Below are positions 15,763-24,110 of a stretch of DNA of 64,000 nucleotides, one piece after another. Origin of the DNA: Fibrobacter sp. (GTDB lineage: Bacteria > Fibrobacterota > Fibrobacteria > Fibrobacterales > Fibrobacteraceae); NCBI GenBank assembly GCA_024398955.1, contig JAKSIG010000005.1, forward strand, positions 1 to 64,000, given 5' to 3'. Each line of letters starts with the position of its first letter. Positions within the stretch are counted from its first letter, which is position 1. Both the position numbers and the translations under genes were made by a program. The notes under the pieces are model-generated. The model saw only the letters and a program-made list of their open reading frames with translations. It had not been told where the DNA came from and ran no database searches.

Positions 15763-17088
15763 ATGCATAGAAAATTTATAAAAAATCTTGAAATTTGGAA
15801 AATTTCGTCAAAAAGGAAACCTTTGATCCTAAATGGCGCAAGACAGGTAGGTAAAACTTGGATTTTGAAAGAATTTGGTAGACTTTTTTTCAAAAAGACT
15901 GCTTACGTCCGTTTTGATAATGATGAAACCGCGAAATCCATTTTTAATGTGGATTATGACGTGAAAAGAATTGTCAAGCAGTTGTCTCTGTTGACCTCGG
16001 TGGACATTGATCCTATGGATACTTTGATAATTTTTGACGAAATTCAAGAATGTCCCAAGGCATTGACAAGCCTGAAATATTTTTGTGAAGATGCTCCCGA
16101 GTATCACGTGGTTGCTGCGGGTTCTTTACTTGGCGTAAAATTGGCTGCGTCTCAAAAGAATGATTCTGCGGGTACTGGATTTCCTGTTGGTAAAGTTGAC
16201 TATCTGGATTTGGAACCCATGAATTTTTGTGAATTTTTGGGAGCTGTCGGGTTGGAACGATTTGTTCCCTTACTTGTACAGAAGGATTGGGACAACATAC
16301 GGATTTTTGGAGAAACATTCCGTCAAGCGTTGAAGAATTATCTTGTTGTAGGTGGCATGCCGGAAGTTGTGGCAACATTTGTGGAAACACAAAACTACTA
16401 CAAAGTCCGCAAAGTTCAGCAGCGCATTTTGCGAGATTACAACAACGACTTTGCAAAGCATGCTCCTAAGGAAGATGTTCCAAAAATTCGTGCGGTGTGG
16501 AATAGTGTGCCGCAACAATTGTCAAAAGAAAATAAAAGATTTGTTTATTCCGAGGCGCTACCTTCGGGAGCTGCAAGAAATTTGGAATCGGCGCTGTGGT
16601 GGCTGTTTGATTCGGGGCTTTTGCATAAGGTGACTCGAGTGTCTAAGCCTTCTTTGCCCTTGAAGGCTTATGAAGACGGCGCATTTAAGTTGTTCTTTTT
16701 AGATGTGGGTTTGCTGGGGGCTATGTCGCAGCTGGATCCTAAGGTGATATTGGATGGTAATAAGGTGTTTTCTGAATTTAAGGGTGCCTTGACTGAACAG
16801 TATGTGCATCAGGAACTGCGTGGAATTGTGAAATCTCAGTTCTATTGGAATGGCCGTAATTCAGAAATAGATTTCCTTGTTCAAAGTGAAAGTGGTGCAG
16901 TGCCTATTGAGGTGAAGGCGGAAATGAATTTGCAAGCGAAAAGCCTGAAGTTCTTCTGTGAAAAGTATGGTGTTGAAAAGGCGATTCGATTTTCTATGGG
17001 AGATTGTAATGAAGGCTCCTATCCCTTTGGTACAAAGATTTATGATTATCCTCTCTTTGGCATAATGGACCTTTGGAATGAATGTTAG
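15763..17088 (+). CDS. AAA ATPase with DUF4143 domain (AAA_14 family)
   Basis: 441 residues. Walker A is GARQVGKT (25-32), Walker B TLIIFDEIQECP (about 87-98), sensor-like VVAAGSLLGVKL follows, and YLDLEPMNFCEFL is the family-typical segment after it. The C-terminal half (from about 215) is DUF4143, with the nuclease-like strand pattern EIDFLVQ ... PIEVKAE near 370-390. Families of this kind are common, variable between strains, and of unsettled role. The gene is AT-richer than its neighbours, which suggests acquisition. Its stop overlaps the start of the RND exporter gene by 7 bases (ATGTTAG), so translation may be coupled. Confidence 0.85.
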   Translation: MHRKFIKNLEIWKISSKRKPLILNGARQVGKTWILKEFGRLFFKKTAYVRFDNDETAKSIFNVDYDVKRIVKQLSLLTSVDIDPMDTLIIFDEIQECPKALTSLKYFCEDAPEYHVVAAGSLLGVKLAASQKNDSAGTGFPVGKVDYLDLEPMNFCEFLGAVGLERFVPLLVQKDWDNIRIFGETFRQALKNYLVVGGMPEVVATFVETQNYYKVRKVQQRILRDYNNDFAKHAPKEDVPKIRAVWNSVPQQLSKENKRFVYSEALPSGAARNLESALWWLFDSGLLHKVTRVSKPSLPLKAYEDGAFKLFFLDVGLLGAMSQLDPKVILDGNKVFSEFKGALTEQYVHQELRGIVKSQFYWNGRNSEIDFLVQSESGAVPIEVKAEMNLQAKSLKFFCEKYGVEKAIRFSMGDCNEGSYPFGTKIYDYPLFGIMDLWNEC

Positions 17089-19289
17089 ATAAAATGAAAA
17101 TTCTGCAAATCAACAAGATTTTTAATCGTTTGGGTAAGTTCCAGACGACTCATCGTCGTGGAATTCTCATTGGGATTACTCTTTTTACGTTGGCGGCCGC
17201 TGCCGGCATTTTACGTTTTGAGTTCAGTTTTACAAATGATGGTTGGTTTCTGGAAGGGGACCCGGCCAAGGTCAATGCGGAAAAGTTCCGCGAGCACTTT
17301 GGAAACGACGCCAGCGTTGTGGTTCTGGTAACTGCGCGTGAAGTTGGTAATGCCGCAGAATCCGCGCCAAGTGTCCGTGATTCCGCAATCCTTGAAATGC
17401 GGGATACTCTTTCTCGCTACATGCTGGCGAACATTCCTCTGGCAAAGGAAATCCATTCCATCGAAAATACCGCAGGTACCGAGGCGCTGCTTCACCTGAG
17501 TCTAGAACGTTACACGGATCCGGCTGATGATGCTGCAAAAATTGGCCGCGCAGTAGCGGACATGTTGAAGCGTCCGGAGTTTAAGTCTGAAAAGTGGGAC
17601 TTGAACGCCGGCGGCGAACCCTATCTTGAGGTGGCGAAGAACGATTCCACCATGCCCCAGGCGGCACGTTCCGTAGTTATCGGCGTGTTCATCATGATTT
17701 TCTGCCTGGCCTTTTTCACCCGAAGTAAATTCGGTGTGCTGGTGCCCCTGATGGCCATTGCCTTTGCCATGGCTTCTGTGTTTGGCATTTGCGGCTGGCT
17801 GGGCGTTAAGCCTGACTTTACCTTGTTTACGTTGCCCTTGGTGCTGGGCATGGCCTTAAGCGTAGGCTATTCCATCCACTACATAAACAGTTTCAAGCAA
17901 GCATATCAGCGACTGGAAACCTGCTTTGGCAATCGCCCGAAAAATCGTGATGAAGCCCTGGTGGAAGCGGTAACGGAAACGGGCTGGCCCATCTTCTTTA
18001 CGGTGGTGACTACGGTTGCTTCCATGTTGTCATTCTTGGTTGTGGAAATGCCTGTGATGAAAATCGTGGGCTCCATTTGCGCCGCCATGGTTTTTGCTGT
18101 TTACTTGTACGTGATTATTCTGGTACCCATCCTGTTCAGCTATGACGGCAAGGGCAAAAAATCGGCCGCGAAACTTGCAAACGACGAAGGCCGAATTGAA
18201 AAAATCCTGGTGAAGATAGGCGGCAAGGCTTTGAACATGAAACTGCCGATTGCCTTGGCTTCTGTTGCCGTTGCCGTAGCCAGCGCCATTGGATGCATGG
18301 GGTTGAAGGTGAACATGGAATATGTGGAAATGTTTGGTACCAAGTTGCCTTTTGTAGATCGCCTGGTAGAACTGATGGATTCCGAACTGGCCAACGTTTA
18401 CTCCTACAACGTCATGATTGATGTGGGCGACGTTTCTGATTCAGCATCCTTCAAGAATCCCGAAAAATTCGCCGCATTGGACAGTGCTGTTACGGACTTG
18501 TCAAAGCTGCCTTTGACCAAGTTCACCGAAGGAAAGGCCCGTGTGATGGTGGGGGGCGTTACCGACGATTTCAGCACCGCCTACATTCACGTGGAACTGA
18601 AGGAATGGAATTCCAAGCAGGTGGATGTTGATATCGACAGCGCCCAGACTCTTGTTCGCCACTATTTCCCTAAGGCGGACGTGGGTGTAGAAGGTTATGC
18701 CGTGGAACAGGCTTCCATGAACAACAAACTGGTGAAGGGTGAAATCAAGTCCGTGTGCATTTCGTTCTTCATGATCGCCGCGCTTTTGATTATTTCCTTC
18801 ATGAGCGTTAAAACGGGACTGATTGGCATGATTCCAAACGTGGCACCCATTCTCGTGATTGGCGCAGTCATGGGCTACTGCGATTTCAGCATGGACATGA
18901 TGACCATGATGGTGATTCCCATGGCCATCGGTATTGCGGTGGACGATACCATCCACTTTGTCAATCATTCCAAGCTTTGCTTTGAACGATGCGGGAACTA
19001 CTGCGAATCTGTTCTTGCCACCTTCAGGGACGTGGGCAAGAGTATGGTGAGCACCACCATTATTCTTTGCATGATGTTCCTTGCCTACATGGTAAGCCCT
19101 GTGACCATCTTCTTTAGGGTGGGGCTTATGGCAAGCATTGGCCTAGTGACTGCCCTGGTGGCGGACTTTACCATTACGCCGGTACTGATTGTGCTGACCA
19201 AACCCTTCGGTAAAGGTTTTAAAAATCAAAAATCGGCTGGATTACTCCAACCGGTTATATTGCAAAAATTGTGCCAAGAATTGAATTGA
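17082..19289 (+). CDS. MMPL/RND-family exporter
   Basis: 735 residues with the RND two-half plan: a TM helix near 27-45, a large periplasmic loop, a block of TM helices from about 195 to 350, another TM helix near 385-405, a second large loop, and a final TM block from about 555 to 715. Motifs include LPLVLGMALSVGYSIHYINS and the matching PMAIGIAVDDTIHFVNHS, the sterol-sensing-like segments of MMPL proteins. Probable substrates are lipids or hydrophobic compounds. ATG 17082 overlaps the AAA ATPase stop; ATG 17094 is an alternative. The last about 22 codons lie inside a dispersed repeat (copy B), so the C-terminus may have been altered by it. Confidence 0.85.
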   Translation: MLDKMKILQINKIFNRLGKFQTTHRRGILIGITLFTLAAAAGILRFEFSFTNDGWFLEGDPAKVNAEKFREHFGNDASVVVLVTAREVGNAAESAPSVRDSAILEMRDTLSRYMLANIPLAKEIHSIENTAGTEALLHLSLERYTDPADDAAKIGRAVADMLKRPEFKSEKWDLNAGGEPYLEVAKNDSTMPQAARSVVIGVFIMIFCLAFFTRSKFGVLVPLMAIAFAMASVFGICGWLGVKPDFTLFTLPLVLGMALSVGYSIHYINSFKQAYQRLETCFGNRPKNRDEALVEAVTETGWPIFFTVVTTVASMLSFLVVEMPVMKIVGSICAAMVFAVYLYVIILVPILFSYDGKGKKSAAKLANDEGRIEKILVKIGGKALNMKLPIALASVAVAVASAIGCMGLKVNMEYVEMFGTKLPFVDRLVELMDSELANVYSYNVMIDVGDVSDSASFKNPEKFAALDSAVTDLSKLPLTKFTEGKARVMVGGVTDDFSTAYIHVELKEWNSKQVDVDIDSAQTLVRHYFPKADVGVEGYAVEQASMNNKLVKGEIKSVCISFFMIAALLIISFMSVKTGLIGMIPNVAPILVIGAVMGYCDFSMDMMTMMVIPMAIGIAVDDTIHFVNHSKLCFERCGNYCESVLATFRDVGKSMVSTTIILCMMFLAYMVSPVTIFFRVGLMASIGLVTALVADFTITPVLIVLTKPFGKGFKNQKSAGLLQPVILQKLCQELN
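19221..19277 (-). repeat. Dispersed repeat copy B with sigma-54-like box, inside the 3' end of the RND gene
   Basis: The minus strand reads TTGGCAC-N5-TTGCAA (within 19261-19277, GG-N10-GC spacing), then a 7-bp stem GGTTGGA/TCCAGCC (19235-19252), then GATTTTTGATTTTT. The outer parts match copy A at 15513-15579 nearly base for base. The box points left, antisense to the RND gene, and no minus-strand gene lies directly downstream. Confidence 0.6.
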
Positions 19290-19292
19290 GAA

Positions 19293-19925
19293 CTAGAGGC
19301 AACTATCTGGAATATCTACCTCATAGGACCCGTCTGCTCTGAAAAGAGAGTCTGCTTCACAGGATGGCACCACGACGGAGTCATCGTCAGCTGCCTCTCC
19401 ATAGTCCATGTCCTGCTGCTTGCAGTGCTCAATTGCATGATTCTTTGTTTTCTCTATTGCGATAGAATCGGACACTGTATATGAACCGAATGCGACTTCT
19501 TTGATGTAATCATCTTCGCAAACCACGTACGCACCATTGGCTGTATCAGCGCTTTGGGTCATTTTATTGCACATGTCTTCCATGGTCTTTTTTGTATAAG
19601 GTTTCATGCTGACGAAAACAGTTACTTTGATGCTGTCGTTTTTGATGAGGTTGTGGTATATGGCCTTGATTTCAAATCCTGATTGAAATTCAATGGAGGA
19701 TTCAATGACTGCGTTTTCGCTTTCATAAACAGAACATTGGAATCCGTTGACGGAGTCGCCTTTGGCAACGGAATAAATTTCGCTTCCGTAACCTGCAGGA
19801 TTGTTTGCCCAGCGCTCGGGGAAAACGCCGCTGGTTTCATCGGCATCGGTGCCGCTGGAACAGGCGCTGATTAATGCGATGGCGAATGCGCTAACCCAAA
19901 TAAACTTTGACCTGAACATAGTCAA
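19293..19925 (-). CDS. Lipoprotein of unknown function
   Basis: 210 residues with signal peptide and lipobox ISAC (Cys 22) followed by SSGTDADETSG. The mature part contains five later Cys residues spread through the chain (for example VYESENAV after FQCS, DMCNKM, VVCEDD, HCKQQD, PSCEADS), suggesting disulphides in the envelope. It has no recognisable domain. The stop lies 3 bases from the convergent RND gene stop, with no terminator between. Confidence 0.7.
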   Translation of the reverse strand: MTMFRSKFIWVSAFAIALISACSSGTDADETSGVFPERWANNPAGYGSEIYSVAKGDSVNGFQCSVYESENAVIESSIEFQSGFEIKAIYHNLIKNDSIKVTVFVSMKPYTKKTMEDMCNKMTQSADTANGAYVVCEDDYIKEVAFGSYTVSDSIAIEKTKNHAIEHCKQQDMDYGEAADDDSVVVPSCEADSLFRADGSYEVDIPDSCL

Positions 19926-19965
19926 ATAAACCTCCTAACTTTCATATGCAAAAAATAAAAAAAGT

Positions 19966-19985
19966 CCTGCGATTTGGCTCGCAGG
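19966..19985 (-). terminator. Intrinsic terminator of the CobW-type gene
   Basis: CCTGCGA / TCGCAGG (7 bp) with a short loop. Leftwards it is followed by ACTTTTTTTATTTTTT, so it closes the gene ending at 20012; the right flank also has GCTTTTT. Confidence 0.82.
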
Positions 19986-20011
19986 GCTTTTTGTTGAACT
20001 AAGTCTGTTAA

Positions 20012-21367
20012 TTACTTGTCCAGGCAACTGTCCAGAACTGCGATGATCTTCTTCTTTTCCATGTGCTGGCCGATGAAGACGAGGCGGATGATACGGTCGC
20101 CGTATTCATCGTCCCAAACTTTCTTCAGGTCAGGATTCTGGGCGAGAATGTAATCCTGGGTAGCCTTGTCTTCTGCAGCAAACCAGCGACCGAAATTCTG
20201 TGCGGTTGCCTGCTTGCCAGCCTGTTCAAACAGATAGCTTTCGGTACGTTCGTCAGCGAACCACAGGAGACCCTTGGTACGGATGATTGCGTTGGGATAA
20301 TCGTCCAGGAATGCTTCGAACTTCTTGCGGTTGAAGGGGCGGCGGCGTTCGTACACGAAGGTAGAAATGCCGTACTCGTCACCATGGGGATGATCCTTGT
20401 CGTGATGATGACCGCAGTGGCAAACACCATGTTCGTGGTCGCAGTGGCTGTGGTCTTCATCGTCGTGGTGGTGATGATGTTCGTGTTTATCATCGTCGTC
20501 GTCATCGTGATGATGGTGGCAAATGCCATGTTCGTGATCGCAGTCGCTATGATCATCGTGATCATGGTCGTGGTCATGATGATGGTGATGCTCGTGTTCA
20601 TCTTCATCGTCATCATCATCGTGGTCGTCGTCGATCTTGTTCAGTTCGATGGCCCAGGCAGCGCCTTCAGCAACCTTGTCGAAGTCAAACTGCTTGGTGT
20701 CCAGGATTTCCTTCATTTCCACCTTGCCGAAGTTGGTCTCGATCATCTTGGCGGTGGGCTGCAGGGCCTTCACCACAGCCTTCACATGTTCCAGGTCTTT
20801 CTTAGAAAGGCTGTCCACCTTGTTCAGGATGATGGTGTTGCAGAATTCGATCTGCTGGATCAGCAGGTTTGCAATGTCGGTTTCTTCCAGGTCCTTCTGG
20901 AGAAGCTTTTCGCCACCAGCGAATTCGTCAGCCAGACGCAGAACGTCTACCACAGCGGTTACGCTGTCCAGATGGCAGGGGAGAGGTTCGCCATTCTTAC
21001 CCTGGAGCTGGGAACCAGCCATGCAGATGGTCTGTGCGATAGGCACGGGTTCGCAAATGCCGCTGGCTTCAATAAGGATGTAGTCGAACTTGCCGGTTTC
21101 AAGAATTTCGGCAATCTGTTCCAGCATGTCCTGCTTCAGGGAGCAGCAAATGCAACCGTTGGAAAGGGGAACCAACTTGCCGGAATCTTCCTTGGTGATG
21201 TTTCCTCCCTTTTCGATAAGGGTCTGGTCAATGTTGACTTCGCCAATGTCGTTGACGATAACAGCTACGTGATAGCCTTCCTGATTGTTAAGAACGTAGT
21301 TGAGGAGAGTAGTTTTACCGGCTCCTAAGTAACCGGTGAGCACTGTAATAGGTACTGATTTTTTCAT
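20012..21367 (-). CDS. CobW/COG0523 GTPase with very long His/Asp-rich metal-binding insert
   Basis: 451 residues. Walker A GYLGAGKT (12-19), the zinc-type CxCC motif GCICCS (C72, C74, C75), the ESSGICEP-like segment ASGICEPVPIAQT, and NKVDSL for guanine recognition place it in the G3E/COG0523 metallochaperones. Between the GTPase part and the CobW C-terminal domain lies a stretch of about 90 residues made almost entirely of His, Asp and Glu with Cys-Asp-His-Glu-His-Gly repeats. Such inserts store or hand over Zn, Ni or Co; zinc is the likeliest given CxCC. It is divergent from the MscS-type channel, with a 35-bp gap. Confidence 0.88.
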   Translation of the reverse strand: MKKSVPITVLTGYLGAGKTTLLNYVLNNQEGYHVAVIVNDIGEVNIDQTLIEKGGNITKEDSGKLVPLSNGCICCSLKQDMLEQIAEILETGKFDYILIEASGICEPVPIAQTICMAGSQLQGKNGEPLPCHLDSVTAVVDVLRLADEFAGGEKLLQKDLEETDIANLLIQQIEFCNTIILNKVDSLSKKDLEHVKAVVKALQPTAKMIETNFGKVEMKEILDTKQFDFDKVAEGAAWAIELNKIDDDHDDDDDEDEHEHHHHHDHDHDHDDHSDCDHEHGICHHHHDDDDDDKHEHHHHHDDEDHSHCDHEHGVCHCGHHHDKDHPHGDEYGISTFVYERRRPFNRKKFEAFLDDYPNAIIRTKGLLWFADERTESYLFEQAGKQATAQNFGRWFAAEDKATQDYILAQNPDLKKVWDDEYGDRIIRLVFIGQHMEKKKIIAVLDSCLDK

Positions 21368-21402
21368 GGTCGATAATCTAGCAATTTTTTTATTTTTAGG
21401 CT

Positions 21403-22578
21403 ATGGATTACAAGTTTGCAATATTGCTTATTATCGTTGTGCTGGCTATGGCACTGTGTTTTTTCGTGGTAAATCCCATTGCCAAGAAAATTGCCGAAAA
21501 GACTCCCAATAAGTTTGACGACCTCCTGGTAGAAAAGAACTTTTTCTCCAGGGGGTTGCAGTTCATGCCGGCTGCCGTATTCAGTACCGGAATTGCTGAA
21601 ATTTTGCCTGCGGGATCCACCCTTCTGGACTTGTGTACCCGAGTCTCCAACGTGTGGTTTGCACTGGTTGGCTTTGCGGTAGGCTGCTCCATTTTCGATG
21701 TGATCGAGGCGTTGAACGATAACAACCAAAAGACCAGGAATAAGCCTTTGCATGGAATCTTCCAGGCCATCAAACTGGCTATTTTCTGTGTGTGCGCAAT
21801 TGTTATCGTTTCCCAGGTTTCTGGCAAGAGTCCCGTGTTTATTTTGTCGGCATTGGGAGCCGCCGCTACCGTGCTGATGTTGATTTTCCGCGACTCTATT
21901 TTAGGCGTGGTTTCTGGTATCCAGATCAATATTTCTGATTTGCTTCGCAAGGGCGACTGGATTGAAATTGAACGCCACAATGCCGACGGTACGGTTATAG
22001 ACATCACTTTGACTTCTGTGAAGGTCCGTAACTGGGACAAGACCATCTCGGTGATTCCTGCTTATGACCTCATTACCAACAGTTTCAAGAACTGGCGTGG
22101 CATGGAGGAATCCGGTGGTCGCCGCATAAAGCGTTCTCTCTTCATTGATCAGCAGAGCATCCGCTTCTTGACAGAAGAAGAAATCGAACGATTGTCCAAG
22201 ATTGAAATCTTGAAACCCTACATGGATGAAAAGCGCGTAGAGTTGGCTTCGGAATTTACCGCCAAGTACGGCGAAGGTGCTGTGCCTACGGAGTTGGACA
22301 TGGTGAACAGCCGTCACATGACTAACATCGGAACTTTCCGCGCCTATTGTACGGCGTACTTACGCTCTCTAAAAAATGTGGCGCAGGACATGACTTTGAT
22401 GACTCGCCAGCTGGCGCCAACTCCCGAAGGCTTGCCTCTTGAAATTTATGCATTCGCCAATGTTACCCAGTGGGTGGCCTATGAAACAATCCAGGCGGAT
22501 ATCTTTGACCACCTAATCGCGGTGCTTCCGGAATTTGGACTTAGCCTGTTTCAGTATGCAGCGTATTTGAGAAAATAA
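21403..22578 (+). CDS. Mechanosensitive ion channel, MscS family (YbdG-like)
   Basis: 391 residues. Several TM helices lie in the first 165 residues (for example IVVLAMALCFFVVNP, FALVGFAVGCSIFDVIEAL). The pore-type segment FILSALGAAATVLMLIFRDSILGVVSGIQI (about 146-175) leads into the beta domain GDWIEIERHNADGTVIDITLTSVKVRNWD. The long N-terminal membrane part and the C-terminal domain resemble YbdG/MscM rather than the short MscS. It would open under membrane tension after a drop in external osmolarity. Start is at ATG 21403. Confidence 0.88.
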   Translation: MDYKFAILLIIVVLAMALCFFVVNPIAKKIAEKTPNKFDDLLVEKNFFSRGLQFMPAAVFSTGIAEILPAGSTLLDLCTRVSNVWFALVGFAVGCSIFDVIEALNDNNQKTRNKPLHGIFQAIKLAIFCVCAIVIVSQVSGKSPVFILSALGAAATVLMLIFRDSILGVVSGIQINISDLLRKGDWIEIERHNADGTVIDITLTSVKVRNWDKTISVIPAYDLITNSFKNWRGMEESGGRRIKRSLFIDQQSIRFLTEEEIERLSKIEILKPYMDEKRVELASEFTAKYGEGAVPTELDMVNSRHMTNIGTFRAYCTAYLRSLKNVAQDMTLMTRQLAPTPEGLPLEIYAFANVTQWVAYETIQADIFDHLIAVLPEFGLSLFQYAAYLRK

Positions 22579-22631
22579 GTTGTAGATTTGTTCGTAGGAA
22601 AACTTAAAAAAACGGGTGGTTTGAGGATTCT

Positions 22632-24077
22632 ATGAAAAATATGAATGAGCATCTTGGATTTTGCTCGGTTGCTGTTGGCGTTTTTGCCTTGGCTTTGGGG
22701 CTTGCTGCCTGTGGTGATGATGGCTCTAATAATTCTTCTGTTGAGTCAGAATCCTCCTATGGCACCATGACCGACGCCCGCGACGGTCAGGTCTACAAGA
22801 CAGTTAAGATTGGTGTCCAGACCTGGATGGCGGAGAATTTGAACTATGATTATAATGTAGGCTCTGCTAAAAGTTTTTGCTACGACAATAAATCAAAGAA
22901 TTGTGATAAGTATGGGCGCCTGTACCTATGGCCTGCGGCTATGGATTCTGCAGGGTTATTCTCCAAAACAGGTCAGGGCTGTGGTGCTAAAGCTGTTGAC
23001 GATAATGAATATCGGTCGTCTTGTGATGTAAACGGTGTCGTTCAAGGAGTTTGTCCCGACGGGTGGCATTTGCCTAGTGTCGAAGAATACGCGTACCTTT
23101 TATATAGTGTCGCTCAATACTATGACAAAGATCATTTTGCTGGACGTGTACTGGAGGCGAAAAAAGGCTGGCCTTCGCATTACAAGCAAGGTACTGATAA
23201 CCTTGGGTTTGCCGCACTACCTGCAGGCCTAGCTAAATCGGATGGCTTATCCCGTGAATCTATGGAATTTAGCAGTATAGGGTCCTTTGCTGGTTTTTGG
23301 ACTGCCGCGTATGGTAATTATTTGTGGCTAGATGTAAGGCATGAAGAACTTGATTATGCCATTTCTGAAATAGGTAGGTACAAGTCTCTTAATGAAGGCT
23401 TTTCAGTTCGCTGCGTAAGTAATGAATATTCAGAAGAGATTGAAGACGACTTATGCGTTCCGTCGGATTCGAATATTGTGAAAGATACGATAGTTGATTC
23501 TCGTGACGGCCAGGTTTATAGCATCGTTACCATTGGCGAACAAACTTGGATGGCGCAGAACTTGAATTATGACAACGGATCCGGATATGCGGGATGTTTT
23601 GAATACGATATAAATAACTGTAAGAAATATGGTCGCTTGTATTCTAAAACTGGCGATGGTTTATCTGGGGACAAGGCGAATCGTATTCATCTATGCCCAC
23701 AGGGCTGGCATGTGCCGAATAATGAGGAATGGAATACTCTGTTTGATTTTGTTGGAGGCGCGGATTCTGCAGGTCAATATCTAAAATCCTCTTGTTATTG
23801 GAAAAACGGTGAAGAAAATAGAGACCGCTTTGGATTTTCTGTTTTACCTGCTGGTTTAAGTTATATTGATAATGCTGACCATACGGATGGGTTTAATCTT
23901 CTTGGAGAATATGCAAGTTTCTGGAGTATTAGTGAAACGTGTGATGTTGAAAACGACTTTTGGGATGAAAAATGGGACGAATTTTATTATATGCGTTTTG
24001 ACGAACATCAGGGTGTCGAAGTTCGTGTGAATGATGAAGAAGTTGATTCTCGGTACATCCGTTGCATAAAGGATTAG
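22632..24077 (+). CDS. Lipoprotein with two TIGR02145 (F. succinogenes major paralogous) domains
   Basis: 481 residues. The signal peptide ends in lipobox LAAC, followed by a short acidic/Ser linker. Two copies of the domain are clear: the first from DARDGQVYKTVKIGVQTWMA to FSVRCVS (about 50-265), the second from DSRDGQVYSIVTIGEQTWMA to SRYIRCIKD (about 285-481). Each has the hallmark W-M-A-(E/Q)-N-L-N-Y, a K-Y-G-R-L-Y segment, C-P-x-G-W-H-(L/V)-P and closing R-C. The fold is related to FGE/formylglycine-type surface proteins; the function in Fibrobacter is unknown, possibly surface binding. It is monocistronic and convergent with the uvrA-like gene. Confidence 0.85.
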   Translation: MKNMNEHLGFCSVAVGVFALALGLAACGDDGSNNSSVESESSYGTMTDARDGQVYKTVKIGVQTWMAENLNYDYNVGSAKSFCYDNKSKNCDKYGRLYLWPAAMDSAGLFSKTGQGCGAKAVDDNEYRSSCDVNGVVQGVCPDGWHLPSVEEYAYLLYSVAQYYDKDHFAGRVLEAKKGWPSHYKQGTDNLGFAALPAGLAKSDGLSRESMEFSSIGSFAGFWTAAYGNYLWLDVRHEELDYAISEIGRYKSLNEGFSVRCVSNEYSEEIEDDLCVPSDSNIVKDTIVDSRDGQVYSIVTIGEQTWMAQNLNYDNGSGYAGCFEYDINNCKKYGRLYSKTGDGLSGDKANRIHLCPQGWHVPNNEEWNTLFDFVGGADSAGQYLKSSCYWKNGEENRDRFGFSVLPAGLSYIDNADHTDGFNLLGEYASFWSISETCDVENDFWDEKWDEFYYMRFDEHQGVEVRVNDEEVDSRYIRCIKD

Positions 24078-24087
24078 AAAGTCTCAA

Positions 24088-24110
24088 AGCAGGTTGTTAC
24101 TTTACCTGCT
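24088..24110. other. Inverted repeat between convergent genes
   Basis: AGCAGGT (24088-24094) pairs with ACCTGCT (24104-24110). It spans the stop of the uvrA-like gene and lacks a T tract on either side, so it is at best a weak terminator. Confidence 0.35.

Noticed and set aside
20063-21328. 421-residue plus-strand frame opposite the CobW-type gene, with many apparent membrane segments
   Set aside because: The Val/Ile-rich runs are the complement of His/Asp codons in the metal-binding insert.
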